Positions 44,143-53,353 of a DNA stretch of 64,000 nt are shown piece by piece. This DNA is from G963422745 sp963422745 (GTDB lineage Bacteria > Actinomycetota > Acidimicrobiia > Acidimicrobiales > Aldehydirespiratoraceae), in the NCBI GenBank assembly GCA_963422745.1, contig OY730477.1, positions 2,418,001-2,482,000 of the forward strand. Reading direction: 5' to 3'. The translations under genes were made by a program, and so were the position numbers. A model generated the notes under the pieces. It did not search any database and was not told the DNA's origin. It worked only from the letters and a program-made list of their open reading frames with translations. How positions within the stretch are numbered: position 1 is the first letter of the stretch; each line of letters begins with the position of its first letter.

Positions 44143-44869
44143 CGGGCCGCCGGTCCTGTTCGTCCACGGGGCGGGCGGCAACAGCGCCATCTGGTGGCAA
44201 CAGGTACCTGCGTTCGTCGCGGCCGGGCATCGGGTGGTGGTGTTCGACGTTCGCGGCTTCGGTCGGTCGGTGTGCACGCCCGAGCGGTTCGCCCCTGAGC
44301 ACTTCCCGGCCGACATCGAGGCAATCCTCGACGCCGAGGACATCGACAGGGTCGCCATCGTCGCCCAGGCGCTCGGTGGCTGGGCGGGCGTGGCGACCGC
44401 GCTCGCCCTGCCCGAGCGGATCACGGCTCTGGTACTCGGTGGAACCCCCGCAGGACTGTGGACCGACGAGGCCGATGCCGCATTCGGTCACTTCAACAAA
44501 AAGGTCCAGGCTGGCGAGGTCTCGCCGATCCCGAGCGAGAACTTCCTCGGCCTCGGCTTCCGGACGTCTGAACCGGAGCGCACCCATCTCTACGACGCGA
44601 TCGGTGCCCTGAACCCGCCGTTCGAGTTCGCTCGGACGGCGGGGGTCGTGGCGCAACGGTTCTCGATCGAGGAGTATCGCGGCGCTGCGATTCCGACGCT
44701 GCTGCTCGGCGGCGACGAAGACCCGCTGTGGCCTCCCCCGTCGATCCGGTCGGTCGCAGCCGCCGTCGGCGCGCAATGCGCGATCTATGACGGCGTCGGG
44801 CACTCGCTGTACTACGAGCGGCCCGACCGCTTCAACGAACGCGTGTTGCAGTTCCTCACATCGGTCTGA
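44090..44869 (+). CDS. Alpha/beta hydrolase fold protein lacking the catalytic Ser
   Basis: 259 residues. VLFVHGAGGNSAIWWQQVPA and VVVFDVRGFGRSVCTPERFA are typical, but the elbow reads VAIVAQALGGWAGVATAL, with Ala where Ser is expected in Q-S-L-G-G. The acid (LLLGGDEDPLWPPP) and His (YDGVGHSLYYERPD) are kept. So it is either inactive as an esterase or uses a nucleophile-independent mechanism such as lyase or decarboxylase. In the same operon as P450 and sulfatase. Confidence 0.75.
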   Translation: MPTVDSGGVAIGYQAFGDGPPVLFVHGAGGNSAIWWQQVPAFVAAGHRVVVFDVRGFGRSVCTPERFAPEHFPADIEAILDAEDIDRVAIVAQALGGWAGVATALALPERITALVLGGTPAGLWTDEADAAFGHFNKKVQAGEVSPIPSENFLGLGFRTSEPERTHLYDAIGALNPPFEFARTAGVVAQRFSIEEYRGAAIPTLLLGGDEDPLWPPPSIRSVAAAVGAQCAIYDGVGHSLYYERPDRFNERVLQFLTSV

Positions 44870-44878
44870 GGTTCGGCC

Positions 44879-45598
44879 TCAGTCGACGAGGTCGTAGAAC
44901 AGCGGTGCCATCTGCGGAATCGGCCAGGGCGCAAGCCACTGTGACTCCTGACGTGCGACTAATGAGCTGATCGCCTGCTCGAACGCTTGCCAGGCCGGGT
45001 CGGCGGCGCGGGCATGCGCCCCGTTGACGAGTTGGTTCGCGTCGGCGTACCAGGTCAGCTGAAGGGCCTCGTATTGGACCCCTGCGACGGATGCGAAGAA
45101 GCCGATCAGGTTGCCACCGAGCGACGACGGCGACGCGATGTCGTGGTCGGTCGCCGCGCCCCAATACGCCGGCAGCGAACCGGGATGCATCGATACCGTG
45201 CGCATCTCGATCACCATCTCGGGCGAGTCGTGGAGCAGCGCGATCGGTCCGTCGTTCAGCGTCCACCAGGCGTCGTCGCCGAAGTGAGGCGTGAGCTCCG
45301 GGACCGGCGCCGGAGCGAAGAACGCGTAGGCCTGCTCGACGAACCCAGGTCGGACCGTCTGTAGGTACTCCTGCGCGATCGGGTTGGCGTAAACCTTCGC
45401 GTAGGTCTCCTGCCACGCCCCGAGGTCGGGGTACACCCAGAAGTGGACGACCTGTTCCACGGGCCCGCTGATCGACGTTGTGTAGGCGACCTTGTGGGGT
45501 GAGATCGGCGTCGGCCGGAAGCCGCCCCGATATTGCGCATCGATGAAGTCCTGCAGCCGTCCCGGCCGGGGCGTGTAGGACCGCCGTTCGAAGATCAC
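44879..45598 (-). CDS. NIPSNAP-family protein
   Basis: 239 residues. Two repeats of the EthD-like ferredoxin fold: residues 1-95 (MIFERRSYTPRPGRLQDFID … VVHFWVYPDLGAWQETYAKV) and 120-225 (VIEMRTVSMHPGSLPAYWGA … LQLTWYADANQL). NIPSNAP proteins often stand near aromatic and aminosugar catabolic genes; no reaction is known. Convergent with the hydrolase at 44869 and 3 bases downstream of the nitroreductase. Confidence 0.75.
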   Translation of the reverse strand: MIFERRSYTPRPGRLQDFIDAQYRGGFRPTPISPHKVAYTTSISGPVEQVVHFWVYPDLGAWQETYAKVYANPIAQEYLQTVRPGFVEQAYAFFAPAPVPELTPHFGDDAWWTLNDGPIALLHDSPEMVIEMRTVSMHPGSLPAYWGAATDHDIASPSSLGGNLIGFFASVAGVQYEALQLTWYADANQLVNGAHARAADPAWQAFEQAISSLVARQESQWLAPWPIPQMAPLFYDLVD

Positions 45599-45601
45599 GG
45601 C

Positions 45602-46276
45602 TCAGAACCCGCGGAAGTCGACAACATCGTCGACGTCGGCGCGAGGTGTGCGGTAGTTGTTGATCGGGTGGTCGGGGTCGGCCACGCCGACCGCCATCCC
45701 GCAGAACACGACCTCGTTGTCGGCCAGGCCGAGGTGGGCATGCAGCGTCGGGCGGAGCATGGCCCACGCTTCTTGCATACAGGTCGCCCAACCCCGCTCC
45801 TCGGCGAGCAGCGCGAGGGTCTGCATGTACATCCCGAGATGGGCCCACTGGCCGTGCCCCATGATTTCGTCCATCACGAAGATAAGGGCTACCGGTGCCC
45901 CGAAGAACCGGAAGTTGTTGCTTCGCCAGGCGGCGAACTTCGCTTCGTCGCCGCGCTCGATCCCGAGGGCGTCGTACATCCGCGTGCCGGTCTCGCGGCG
46001 ACGAGAGACGTAGGGCTCCGCAAGCTCGACGGGGTAGACCGGCTTGTCGGTCTCTTCGCCCGCTGGCATCACGAGCGGTACCCGTTTTATCGCCGCCGCG
46101 ATGACGGCGTCCTTGGCGTCTCCGGTGAGGGCGATGACCCGCCACGGCTGCATGTTGCCGCCCGACGGCGCACGCTGGCCGTCAGCCAGCCAAGCCCGCA
46201 GATCGGCCTGCGACAATGGCGTGTCGAGGAACGCCCGCGTCGAGCGGCGCTGGTGGACAGCGGTGGTGACGTCCAT
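45602..46276 (-). CDS. Nitroreductase-family FMN oxidoreductase
   Basis: 224 residues from ATG 46276. The family start AVHQRRSTRAFLDTPLSQAD, FMN-binding APSGGNMQPWRVIALTG and C-terminal CGMAVGVADPDHPINNYRTP (G-x-A-D-P..P-x-N) are typical of nitroreductases such as BluB/RutE-like enzymes. Uses NAD(P)H and FMN to reduce nitro, quinone or enone groups. Followed by NIPSNAP and preceded by a VOC gene in one minus-strand operon. Confidence 0.85.
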   Translation of the reverse strand: MDVTTAVHQRRSTRAFLDTPLSQADLRAWLADGQRAPSGGNMQPWRVIALTGDAKDAVIAAAIKRVPLVMPAGEETDKPVYPVELAEPYVSRRRETGTRMYDALGIERGDEAKFAAWRSNNFRFFGAPVALIFVMDEIMGHGQWAHLGMYMQTLALLAEERGWATCMQEAWAMLRPTLHAHLGLADNEVVFCGMAVGVADPDHPINNYRTPRADVDDVVDFRGF

Positions 46277-46299
46277 GGGGACAGGTCCTTTCGAAGAGA

Positions 46300-47517
46300 T
46301 CAGAGTAGGTCGATCACGTGGGCGAGCTCGGAGAGGTCGCGCGACAGCACGGAGGCCTTGTCGACCTCTTCGAGGTCGACAAAGTGCGGCGCTCGCTGGG
46401 GGCCGTCGAGGTTGTGCACACCCGTCCCATCGACCGTCGGGCCCCACTGGTTGCCGCCGTTGTCGCCGAGGCTGAAAAAGTCATAGACGTTCGGACCGAA
46501 GTCGGCGTTGACCTTGTCGCCGTCGACCATGTGTTCGTGGACGTGCCCGTACGGGTCGTACCAGTAGTCGTAGACCTGCGAGCCGTAGACGTGGCGGCCG
46601 ACACCCCACGCGACGGCGTACGGACGGCCCGCCTCGGCTTTGGCTCGCAGCGACATGTGGCCGCGGAACACGTCGTCGATGCTGAACACCTCGAATGCGC
46701 AGTGGCTGAGCTGGGCATCGACCGTGCCGTCCGCTTGGGTGGCGCGGCGATCGAGCAGCGGGAACACCAGCACGCTGTGGTGGTCGGTGAAGTCATCGCC
46801 GCGATCCATGCGCATGAACTGCGTCATCACGTTCGTCTCGCAGTTCTCGAACGCCGCGGCGAGTTTGGGGTGTAGCGGGGGGTCGGCGTCGGGCGACAGA
46901 TCGATCTCGGTTGCGTCGCTCACGATCAGTCCGAACGTGTCGGCGAGGAAGTCCATCATGCGCTGGTGAGCGCCCGGAGGTACCGCCAGGACGCAGTGAC
47001 CGAGACGCAGGATCTGGGGCGGGCCGGGGTCGGCTTTGCTCGGGCGCCGGTTGCCAGCGACGTCTTGCAGCGACCCCACGCGGTGATAGGCGCCGCCTTG
47101 GTTGTAGATCGGTGCGGCCCGTTCAGGGGGGAGCGGGTCGGCCCGCTGGCCGTGCACCGCTTCGATCACGAACCCGGCGATCGGATCGACGAAGTGCACC
47201 CGCTGACCCTCGCCCAGCTCGCCTTCGACGCCGGGGATGTCGTGCACGGGCGAGCAGCCCCCGACAGCGTCGGCGAGTGCACGCAGATCAGCAGAGCTGT
47301 CGACCTCAAACGCGAAGCCCACGAACTTCGCCGGACCTCGATGAACCACGTGGAGGTACGGCGAGGCTTCGATGCCCCGGGAGATGAGGACGTCGTCGTC
47401 GCGATGCACAACGACGAGCCCGAAGTCCTCGACGAACTGTTGCATCAAGTCGAGGTCGGGAGCCGAGAAGCGGACGTAGGCCACGTCCTTCGCCTTTACG
47501 ACGGGGCGGTCGGTCAT
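46300..47517 (-). CDS. Two-domain VOC protein, extradiol-dioxygenase-like
   Basis: 405 residues, longer than usual because of an insertion. Module 1: KAKDVAYVRFSAPDLDLMQQ; module 2: LRLGHCVLAVPPGAHQRMMD, DAQLSHCAFEVFSIDDVF with a His ligand, and the final DYWYDPYGHVHEHMVDGD. The last Glu needed as metal ligand is in HVHEHM. Similar to catechol or 2,3-dihydroxybiphenyl dioxygenases. It starts the minus-strand operon next to the divergent sulfatase. Confidence 0.8.
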   Translation of the reverse strand: MTDRPVVKAKDVAYVRFSAPDLDLMQQFVEDFGLVVVHRDDDVLISRGIEASPYLHVVHRGPAKFVGFAFEVDSSADLRALADAVGGCSPVHDIPGVEGELGEGQRVHFVDPIAGFVIEAVHGQRADPLPPERAAPIYNQGGAYHRVGSLQDVAGNRRPSKADPGPPQILRLGHCVLAVPPGAHQRMMDFLADTFGLIVSDATEIDLSPDADPPLHPKLAAAFENCETNVMTQFMRMDRGDDFTDHHSVLVFPLLDRRATQADGTVDAQLSHCAFEVFSIDDVFRGHMSLRAKAEAGRPYAVAWGVGRHVYGSQVYDYWYDPYGHVHEHMVDGDKVNADFGPNVYDFFSLGDNGGNQWGPTVDGTGVHNLDGPQRAPHFVDLEEVDKASVLSRDLSELAHVIDLL

Positions 47518-47646
47518 ACCCGGGAAACGTAGATCCGCCGTCGGCTCACTGAATCACCCCTCGCGGTTGATCCCGCGTCGCACCCGCGCCTCTATGTTGC
47601 CCCAGGGGTTGAGAAGCGGCCCGGACCTTGGTTGTACGGTCGGCTG

Positions 47647-49215
47647 ATGGCGAGCCCGAACGTTTTGTTCATCATCACCGATCAGCACCGAGCCGATCAC
47701 ACCGGCTTCGGCGGCAACACCACGGTCCGGACCCCCAACCTCGACTCGATCGCCGCCCGCGGCATGGTCTTCGACCGCGCCTACATCGCCAACCCGCTGT
47801 GCGCTCCGAGCCGGTCGACGATCATGACGGGCCGCTACCCCACCGCCCACGGCGTGATCTTCAACGATCGCTCGCTTCCGCTGGGCTGCAACACGTGGCC
47901 CCGTGTCTTCCAGCGGGCGGGCTACCGGACCGGGTTGTTCGGCAAGGCTGATCTCATGGTGTGGCGAGGGGTGCGCCAGCTCGATCACGGCCCCGGCGAT
48001 GCGGCCGTGTTCGATCCGTATCCGACCGACTGGGACCGTTACGAGACGGCGAGCAGCTATGTCAACGAGCTACCGGAGCCGCCCGAGGAGTTCTACGGCT
48101 TCAATACTGCCGAGTTCTCCATCGGCCATGGCGCGATCGTGGCTGGCCACCATCGGCGGTGGGCGCTCGAGCGAGGCGTCGACCCAGAGGCCATCAACGG
48201 AGCGACCCTGATCGCCGGGCCAGCCGAGTTCCGATCCGAGCAGTGGGCTCAGATCCTCAAACCGGCCTACGAGGCCGAGCACCACTCGACCGCGTTCGTG
48301 ACCGACCGGACGGTCGACTTCATCGAGGCTGGCCGCGACGCGGATCAGCCCTGGGTCGCGTACGCATCATTCCCCGACCCGCACCATCCCTTCGCTCCGC
48401 CCGGCGAATGGTTCGACCGTCATCGCCCCGACGACATGGAGCTACCGGTCTCCTTTGACGACGACATGGCCGATGCGCCCGAGTTCCTGCGTGCCATCGC
48501 GGCCCGCCCGGGCGAGCCAGCCTTCCTCACCGGATGGCGGCCGACCGAGGATCAGTTTCGAGAGGCGCTCGCGGCGCAGTACGGCGCGATCGAGATGATC
48601 GATGACGGGGTCGGCCAGATGCTCGCCGCCCTCGAGGCGACCGGTCAGCGTGACGACACGATCGTCGTGTTCACCAGCGACCATGGCGACATGATGGGCG
48701 ACCACGGCCTCCTGCTGAAGGGCATGCAGCACTGGGAAGGCACCACGCGCGTGCCGTTCGTGATCGATGCTCCGGGTCACGCCGCTGGCCGCACATCCTC
48801 CCTAGCGTCGAGCGTCGACCTGGCCCAGACCCTGATCGGTCTCGCTGGCCTGGACCCGTACCGCGACATGCAGGGTGAGAGCCTGGCTCCGATCCTCGCC
48901 GATCCGGCTGCGTCGGTACGCGACCATGTCCTGATCGAAGAGCAGATCCCCGACTTCGTGGGCGGATCTGGAATGAGTGGTGCGGGCCTCCCGACAATGG
49001 CGCGCTCGTTCATTACCGCCGCGCACCGTTTCACCCGCTACTCGTCCGGTGAGACGCAGCTGTTCGACCTGGCCGACGATCCCCACGAACTGACCGATCT
49101 CTCGGCGATCGACCATGGGCTTGTCGCGGAGATGACGAACCGCCTCGTCGACACGATGATGGCGATCGCGCTCCCGGCACCCATGGGACCTGCGCCCCAA
49201 GTCACGACAGCCTGA
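47647..49215 (+). CDS. Formylglycine-dependent sulfatase
   Basis: 522 residues from ATG 47647. NVLFIITDQHRADHTGFGGN, NPLCAPSRSTIMTGRYPTAH (C-x-P-x-R), LFGKADLMVWRGVRQLD (in place of the K-S-H-L-Q block of the other two) and IVVFTSDHGDMMGDHGLLLK. Third paralogue in the window. The differing lysine-region block suggests another substrate. It is followed by a truncated PhyH fragment. Confidence 0.85.
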   Translation: MASPNVLFIITDQHRADHTGFGGNTTVRTPNLDSIAARGMVFDRAYIANPLCAPSRSTIMTGRYPTAHGVIFNDRSLPLGCNTWPRVFQRAGYRTGLFGKADLMVWRGVRQLDHGPGDAAVFDPYPTDWDRYETASSYVNELPEPPEEFYGFNTAEFSIGHGAIVAGHHRRWALERGVDPEAINGATLIAGPAEFRSEQWAQILKPAYEAEHHSTAFVTDRTVDFIEAGRDADQPWVAYASFPDPHHPFAPPGEWFDRHRPDDMELPVSFDDDMADAPEFLRAIAARPGEPAFLTGWRPTEDQFREALAAQYGAIEMIDDGVGQMLAALEATGQRDDTIVVFTSDHGDMMGDHGLLLKGMQHWEGTTRVPFVIDAPGHAAGRTSSLASSVDLAQTLIGLAGLDPYRDMQGESLAPILADPAASVRDHVLIEEQIPDFVGGSGMSGAGLPTMARSFITAAHRFTRYSSGETQLFDLADDPHELTDLSAIDHGLVAEMTNRLVDTMMAIALPAPMGPAPQVTTA

Positions 49216-49300
49216 ATGCGCGACAGCCAAAATGGAAGAACAAGATGCGCCCACAGCTGAGAGATCCACGCCGCGAACGGCTTCGTCACCTAGGAGCCGG

Positions 49301-49616
49301 TCCTCGGGTCGACTCTCGAACCGTTCCCCGACATTGAAAGCAACGAGGCCGATTACGACATCGTCTGGTACCCGGCCAAGCCGGGCGACGCGATCGTCCA
49401 CCACGTCCGAACGGTGCACGGCTCAACCGGCAACACGAGCCACCGCTACCGCCGCTCCCTTGCCTTGCGGTTCCTGGGCGACGACGTGCGCTACCTTGAC
49501 CGCACGGGCACACCGGACGACTCCCAGCTGTCGCCCACCCTCGCCGACGGCGACGTCATGGACAGCCCGGAGTTCCCTCTGATCTGGACCCGTTCAGGCG
49601 GAGCCGTTCCGGCTTA
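49301..49616 (+). pseudogene. Phytanoyl-CoA dioxygenase (PhyH) C-terminal fragment, copy 1
   Basis: Reads GSTLEPFPDIESNEADYDIV, WYPAKPGDAIVHHVRTVHGS and HRYRRSLALRFLGDDVRYLD to the TAG at 49616. VHGS and the RR-S-LALRF strand are the second Fe-ligand His and the 2-oxoglutarate Arg of PhyH dioxygenases. The first His-x-Asp half is missing, and upstream a TAG interrupts the frame (FVT-stop-EPVLG). 316 bases long and repeated at 53031-53346. Confidence 0.75.
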
Positions 49617-49769
49617 GCGCCGCTCAAAGATCGATCGCAGCGATCGCGTCCATGATCGGCAGTACTCGGTCGGCGTGATTCTTCATCTCTTCGGCGTTCC
49701 AGCCACCACCAATACCGAACGGCAAACGGCCGCCGGACACCACGTCAAGGATAGCGACCTGCTTGGCGA
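49617..49769 (-). pseudogene. LLM oxidoreductase fragment, copy 1
   Basis: 49617-49677 equals the 3' end of the intact LLM gene (53347-53404 region); the remainder matches 53822-53912 with about ten differences. The 417 bases in between are deleted. The end at about 49769 abuts the AT-rich insert. Confidence 0.75.
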
Positions 49770-49804
49770 ATGATCATCGGCAATGGTTTAGTTTTGTCTG
49801 CTGA

Positions 49805-50554
49805 CTAGTCTGCGGGCTCGGGAAAGATGCATTGGTCTGCGTTGGCAATTGTTGCCTCATTGAAGGCATCTTGGTATGGCAAGTTTTCAAGGGCGGCGAA
49901 GTGCGTCTTGTTGTAATCGACTGGCTCGGATGTTATCTCATCTATTTGATTGATGTCGGCTCGCACCTGTTCAAAGAATGCTTTGGCGAATAGCTGAACT
50001 TCTTTGGACAGCTGTGGACTGTCTGCGATGCTGACAACCTCCGGTTTGGATATCTCTTCCAGCGCATCGATAAGGGTGTAATCGTGATCGTAATCCGCTG
50101 GATATACTATTTGAAATCTAGGTTCTTGAGCAGCCATAACCTCGAACGTACTGATCATGCGCATTCTCGTCCATTCTGACATCGCCCAGCATAGTGTGCC
50201 GATCGGAGTGGAACGGTCACTGAGATTGACTGTGAAGAATTCATCCAACACAAATGGCTCTATCTCCTCCCCAGGTTCTGATGTAGTTACGATCGTGGAC
50301 GCGACGGTGCTGTTCGGACTGGATGTGGTGGTTGTGACAGTCGGGGCTAGCACAGTTACGGTTGTATTAGACATAACGGTTTTAGTAGACATATTTGTGC
50401 TTGTCGGTACCGTTATAGTCGTGGTGGTCGCAGTGATTTCAGGTTGCGTTGTTTCTACAGTTTTTTCTACTTCAGAAACCGAGCCACAAGCTATACCTAT
50501 CAATGCAATGATCAGCGCAGCCCCAGGGAGTATGTAGTATTTGTGGATTGGCAC
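49805..50554 (-). CDS. Secreted lipoprotein of unknown function (paralogue 2)
   Basis: 249 residues. Lipoprotein signal YYILPGAALIIALIGIACGS with lipobox IAC; residues 30-95 are a Thr/Ser/Val-rich linker; residues 95-249 form a conserved domain (VLDEFFTVNLSDRSTPIGTL, CWAMSEWTRMRMISTFEVMA, ADYDHDYTLIDALEEISKPE, VQLFAKAFFEQVRADINQID) ending in DQCIFPEP. Probably anchored outside the membrane. Base composition is far more AT-rich than neighbours. Closely related to the next gene; no family recognised. Confidence 0.65.
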   Translation of the reverse strand: MPIHKYYILPGAALIIALIGIACGSVSEVEKTVETTQPEITATTTTITVPTSTNMSTKTVMSNTTVTVLAPTVTTTTSSPNSTVASTIVTTSEPGEEIEPFVLDEFFTVNLSDRSTPIGTLCWAMSEWTRMRMISTFEVMAAQEPRFQIVYPADYDHDYTLIDALEEISKPEVVSIADSPQLSKEVQLFAKAFFEQVRADINQIDEITSEPVDYNKTHFAALENLPYQDAFNEATIANADQCIFPEPAD

Positions 50555-50600
50555 AATTTTTCACGCAATGATTATCGGCAATAGTTCACTAATCTGATGG

Positions 50601-51338
50601 CTAATTCGCGGCCTCAGGAAAGATGCATTGGTCTGTGTGAGTATCTGTTGCTTCAAAGTAAGCTTCTAGGTGTGGCAGGCTTTCAAGGGCGGCGAAGTAC
50701 GTATTGTTGTAATCAACTGGAGTGGATGTTATCTCGTCTATGCGTTTAATGTCAGTTCGTATCTGTTCAAAGAAGGCCTTGGCGAAGAGTTGAAGTTCTT
50801 CGGAGAACTGTGGACTGTCGGCGATACTGACTATCTCCGGCTTGGCTATCTCTTCCAGCGCATCGATCAGAGTGTACTCGTGATCGTAACCTGCTGGATA
50901 TATTATCTCAATTCTCGGGTCTTGAACAGCCGTAACCTCGAATAAATTGATTGTGCTCATTCTGCCCCATTCCAACATCGCCCAGCATAGTGTGCCGATC
51001 GGAGTGGACCGATCGCTGGGATTTACAAGCAGGAACTCATCCAATACATATGGCTCTACCTCCCCAGCTTCTGATATTGTTACGGTAGTGGCCGGGAGGG
51101 TACTGGTCGGACTGGATGTGGAGGTAGTGACAGTCGGGGTTAGCATAGTCACGGTAGGCTGCGGTGTCACGGTTGTGGTAGATGTAGTTGACGGTGCCGC
51201 TATAGTGGTGGTGGCAGTGATACTGGTTTCCGTTGTTTCTGCAATTGTCTCTAGTTCGGAGCCGGAGCCACATCCAGAACCGAGCAATGCAACGATCAGC
51301 ACAGCTCCAGGCAGTATATAGTGTTTATCAATTGGCAT
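50601..51338 (-). CDS. Secreted lipoprotein of unknown function (paralogue 1)
   Basis: 245 residues. Same layout as the gene downstream: signal YYILPG-like start KHYILPGAVLIVALLGSGCG with lipobox SGC, Thr-rich linker, then VLDEFLLVNPSDRSTPIGTL and the same helical domain to DQCIFPEA. Even the flank downstream of the stop is shared (ATGATTATCGGCAATAG against ATGATCATCGGCAATGG), so gene and flank were duplicated in tandem. The start overlaps the phospholipase gene end by 11 bases. Confidence 0.65.
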   Translation of the reverse strand: MPIDKHYILPGAVLIVALLGSGCGSGSELETIAETTETSITATTTIAAPSTTSTTTVTPQPTVTMLTPTVTTSTSSPTSTLPATTVTISEAGEVEPYVLDEFLLVNPSDRSTPIGTLCWAMLEWGRMSTINLFEVTAVQDPRIEIIYPAGYDHEYTLIDALEEIAKPEIVSIADSPQFSEELQLFAKAFFEQIRTDIKRIDEITSTPVDYNNTYFAALESLPHLEAYFEATDTHTDQCIFPEAAN

Positions 51339-52677
51339 TTTCTATTCTCCATATTTGATATTGACCGGGATAGCTGTCGGTACAGTATGTTGCAAGTAAC
51401 CCGGTTCCTTTTCCGGGGAGGTAGGCTCCTCCGTGTACTACTGCCCTGTTTGGTACTGCCCAGCAGGCTTTGTCATGGGCCATGCTTGTGAAAACATACC
51501 GGTCGCTGTCGGCAACGGAGGTGATCTTGAATGATTGGGTCGGAGATGAAGGTCTTTCTTGACTATACGGACCCCTCTTGGCGAGTCTTTCGCAGGTCGC
51601 TAGAACGAGGGTTGTTGCAACAGCTGTGATGCATTTGTCGAGATGAATAGAATGCTCGGGCCGGATCTCGAAGTAGCCCCGGTGGGTGGATGGCCGTAAG
51701 CGGAACTGTTGATTCTCCGCGTTGAATACTCGGCAGGGCCACTGTAACAGCACCGTACCGTCGGCTAAACCGTCGGAGAGTTGACCGTTCGGGAGCACAG
51801 AACGATCAACATCGGCGCACAGACTGGACCCGACATTCACCAACCTCACAAGCCCCGGATCAGGACCAACACTAGAAAAGAAACCCACAAAAATTCGCAC
51901 TCCATGCCGTGCACCATCGCAAGCGAATTTGTCTTTACCATTTCGGTTGTTACAGTCGGCTTTCATAAGATCATCCATCCGTGCGTCACAGTCACGTTCA
52001 GAAACGGTTCCGGATAATCCGGCTCTGATAAGATCAAAGCAGTGATCATGGGCTTTACACGGAATCTGGAAATCATGGACTTTGCTGTCGTCGGGAAAAT
52101 CAAGATTCCAGTCGTCTTTGAGTCCGCTGCATTCACCGGATTTCTCGACCACGATCTTTCCGTAGTCATCGGCGACGTTCTTGTCGAAACCTCACCACGG
52201 CCAGTCATCGGTACCCGGGCTGGCGAGGAACAATCCGGGAGGCGGGCAAACAGCCCGGTCACTTTTATGGTCGGGATCGATGTCGAGGTACGCCGCCGCG
52301 TCGGCGACGGTGCTGTAGGAGCTACAGGTCAATACGTGATAGCGAAACGACGGCGAATCCGGTTCGCACATACCATCGCCGCTGCGCCCGTACTGGCAAT
52401 ACCAAGGAACACACCTATTGTAATATGCATGCGGGCTGTCATCGCGCTGGCAGCCACGCTGGGTGACACTCAGTTCAGGAATCTCACCCGGTGATGTTCC
52501 GCCGATACTGTCCGAAGCTGGGCCCGACCCGCTCTCCGAGACAACGGTTTCGGTCTCCGCTGAGTCAGTGTCGGTCTCGGCTGAGTCGGCCGCCGAGACC
52601 GGACGGGCTTCGCCAACACTCGACACCCCGAAGCACACCCCCACAACAACAAACCAAACCAGCCGTCGCTTCTTCAT
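51328..52677 (-). CDS. Secreted phospholipase A2-like protein with ricin-type lectin domain, in-frame TGA at 52192-52194
   Basis: 450 codons in one frame. Signal peptide MKKRRLVWFVVVGVCFGVSS; acidic Ser/Thr linker; a Cys-rich part; then TDDWPW-TGA-GFDKNVADDYG and the PLA2 core SGLKDDWNLDFP, FQIPCKAHDHCFDLIRAGLS with the His-Asp catalytic pair. Residues about 300-450 form a ricin-B-like lectin (VGSSLCADVDRSV, LLQWPCRVFNAENQQFRLRP, YQIWRIENAN). PLA2-lectin proteins are often secreted toxins or invasion enzymes. The TGA probably inactivates it, or splits it, since no SECIS-like hairpin follows. First gene of the AT-rich operon. Confidence 0.65.
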
Positions 52678-53030
52678 TTCAATGTCCCCTTAACCATGCA
52701 CCATAAGGGAACAAAAAGGCCAGTGTCAACAAACCCGGTCCCCACCGGCTGACAACCCTGCCAGCAATAGCAGAATCAGGTCAACGGGACCGGGGCGGAC
52801 CTACCGAGGCACATCCGATCGCCTCAGCGCCCAGGCTAGAAAGCCGAATTGCTGGCCGTGGAGGACCTACCGAGGCGCAACCGATCGACGTTAAACAACG
52901 AGCCGACCGGCACGTACCGCACAAACAACCGACAAGAAAAACGGCAGGCCAACAATACGAAAACGCCCACTGAGACACTGAGTCCGATGAACTTCACAAC
53001 AGAGGGAAGATCCCATTCGCTGATCCCCGA
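52678..53030. repeat. Gap with a 25-bp direct repeat and inverted repeat near promoter
   Basis: 52797-52821 (GGACCTACCGAGGCACATCC…) recurs at 52863-52887 with two differences. CCCTTA (52687-52692) and TAAGGG (52704-52709) are inverted copies just upstream of the phospholipase gene start. No gene seen. Confidence 0.5.
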
Positions 53031-53346
53031 TCCTCGGGTCGACTCTCGAACCGCTCCCCGACATCGAAAGCAACGAGGCCGATTACGACATCGTCTGGTG
53101 CCCTGCCAAGCCGGGCGACGCGATCGTCCACCACGTCCGAACGGTGCATGGCTCGACCGGCAACACGAGCCACCGCTACCGCCGCTCCCTTGCCTTGCGG
53201 TTCCTAGGCGACGACGTGCGCTATCTTGACCGCACGGGCACACCGGAGGGCTCCCAGCTGTCGCCCACCCTCACCAACGGCGACGTCATGGCCAGCGCGG
53301 AGTTCCCGCTGATCTGGACCCGTTCAGACGGAACCAATCCGGCTTA
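53031..53346 (+). pseudogene. PhyH C-terminal fragment, copy 2
   Basis: Same 316-base block as 49301-49616 (about 15 differences), reading GSTLEPLPDIESNEADYDIV and VHGSTGNTSHRYRRSLALRF to the TAG at 53346. No start or N-terminal half. It precedes the intact LLM gene in the same relative order as copy 1. Confidence 0.75.
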
Positions 53347-53353
53347 GCGCCGC

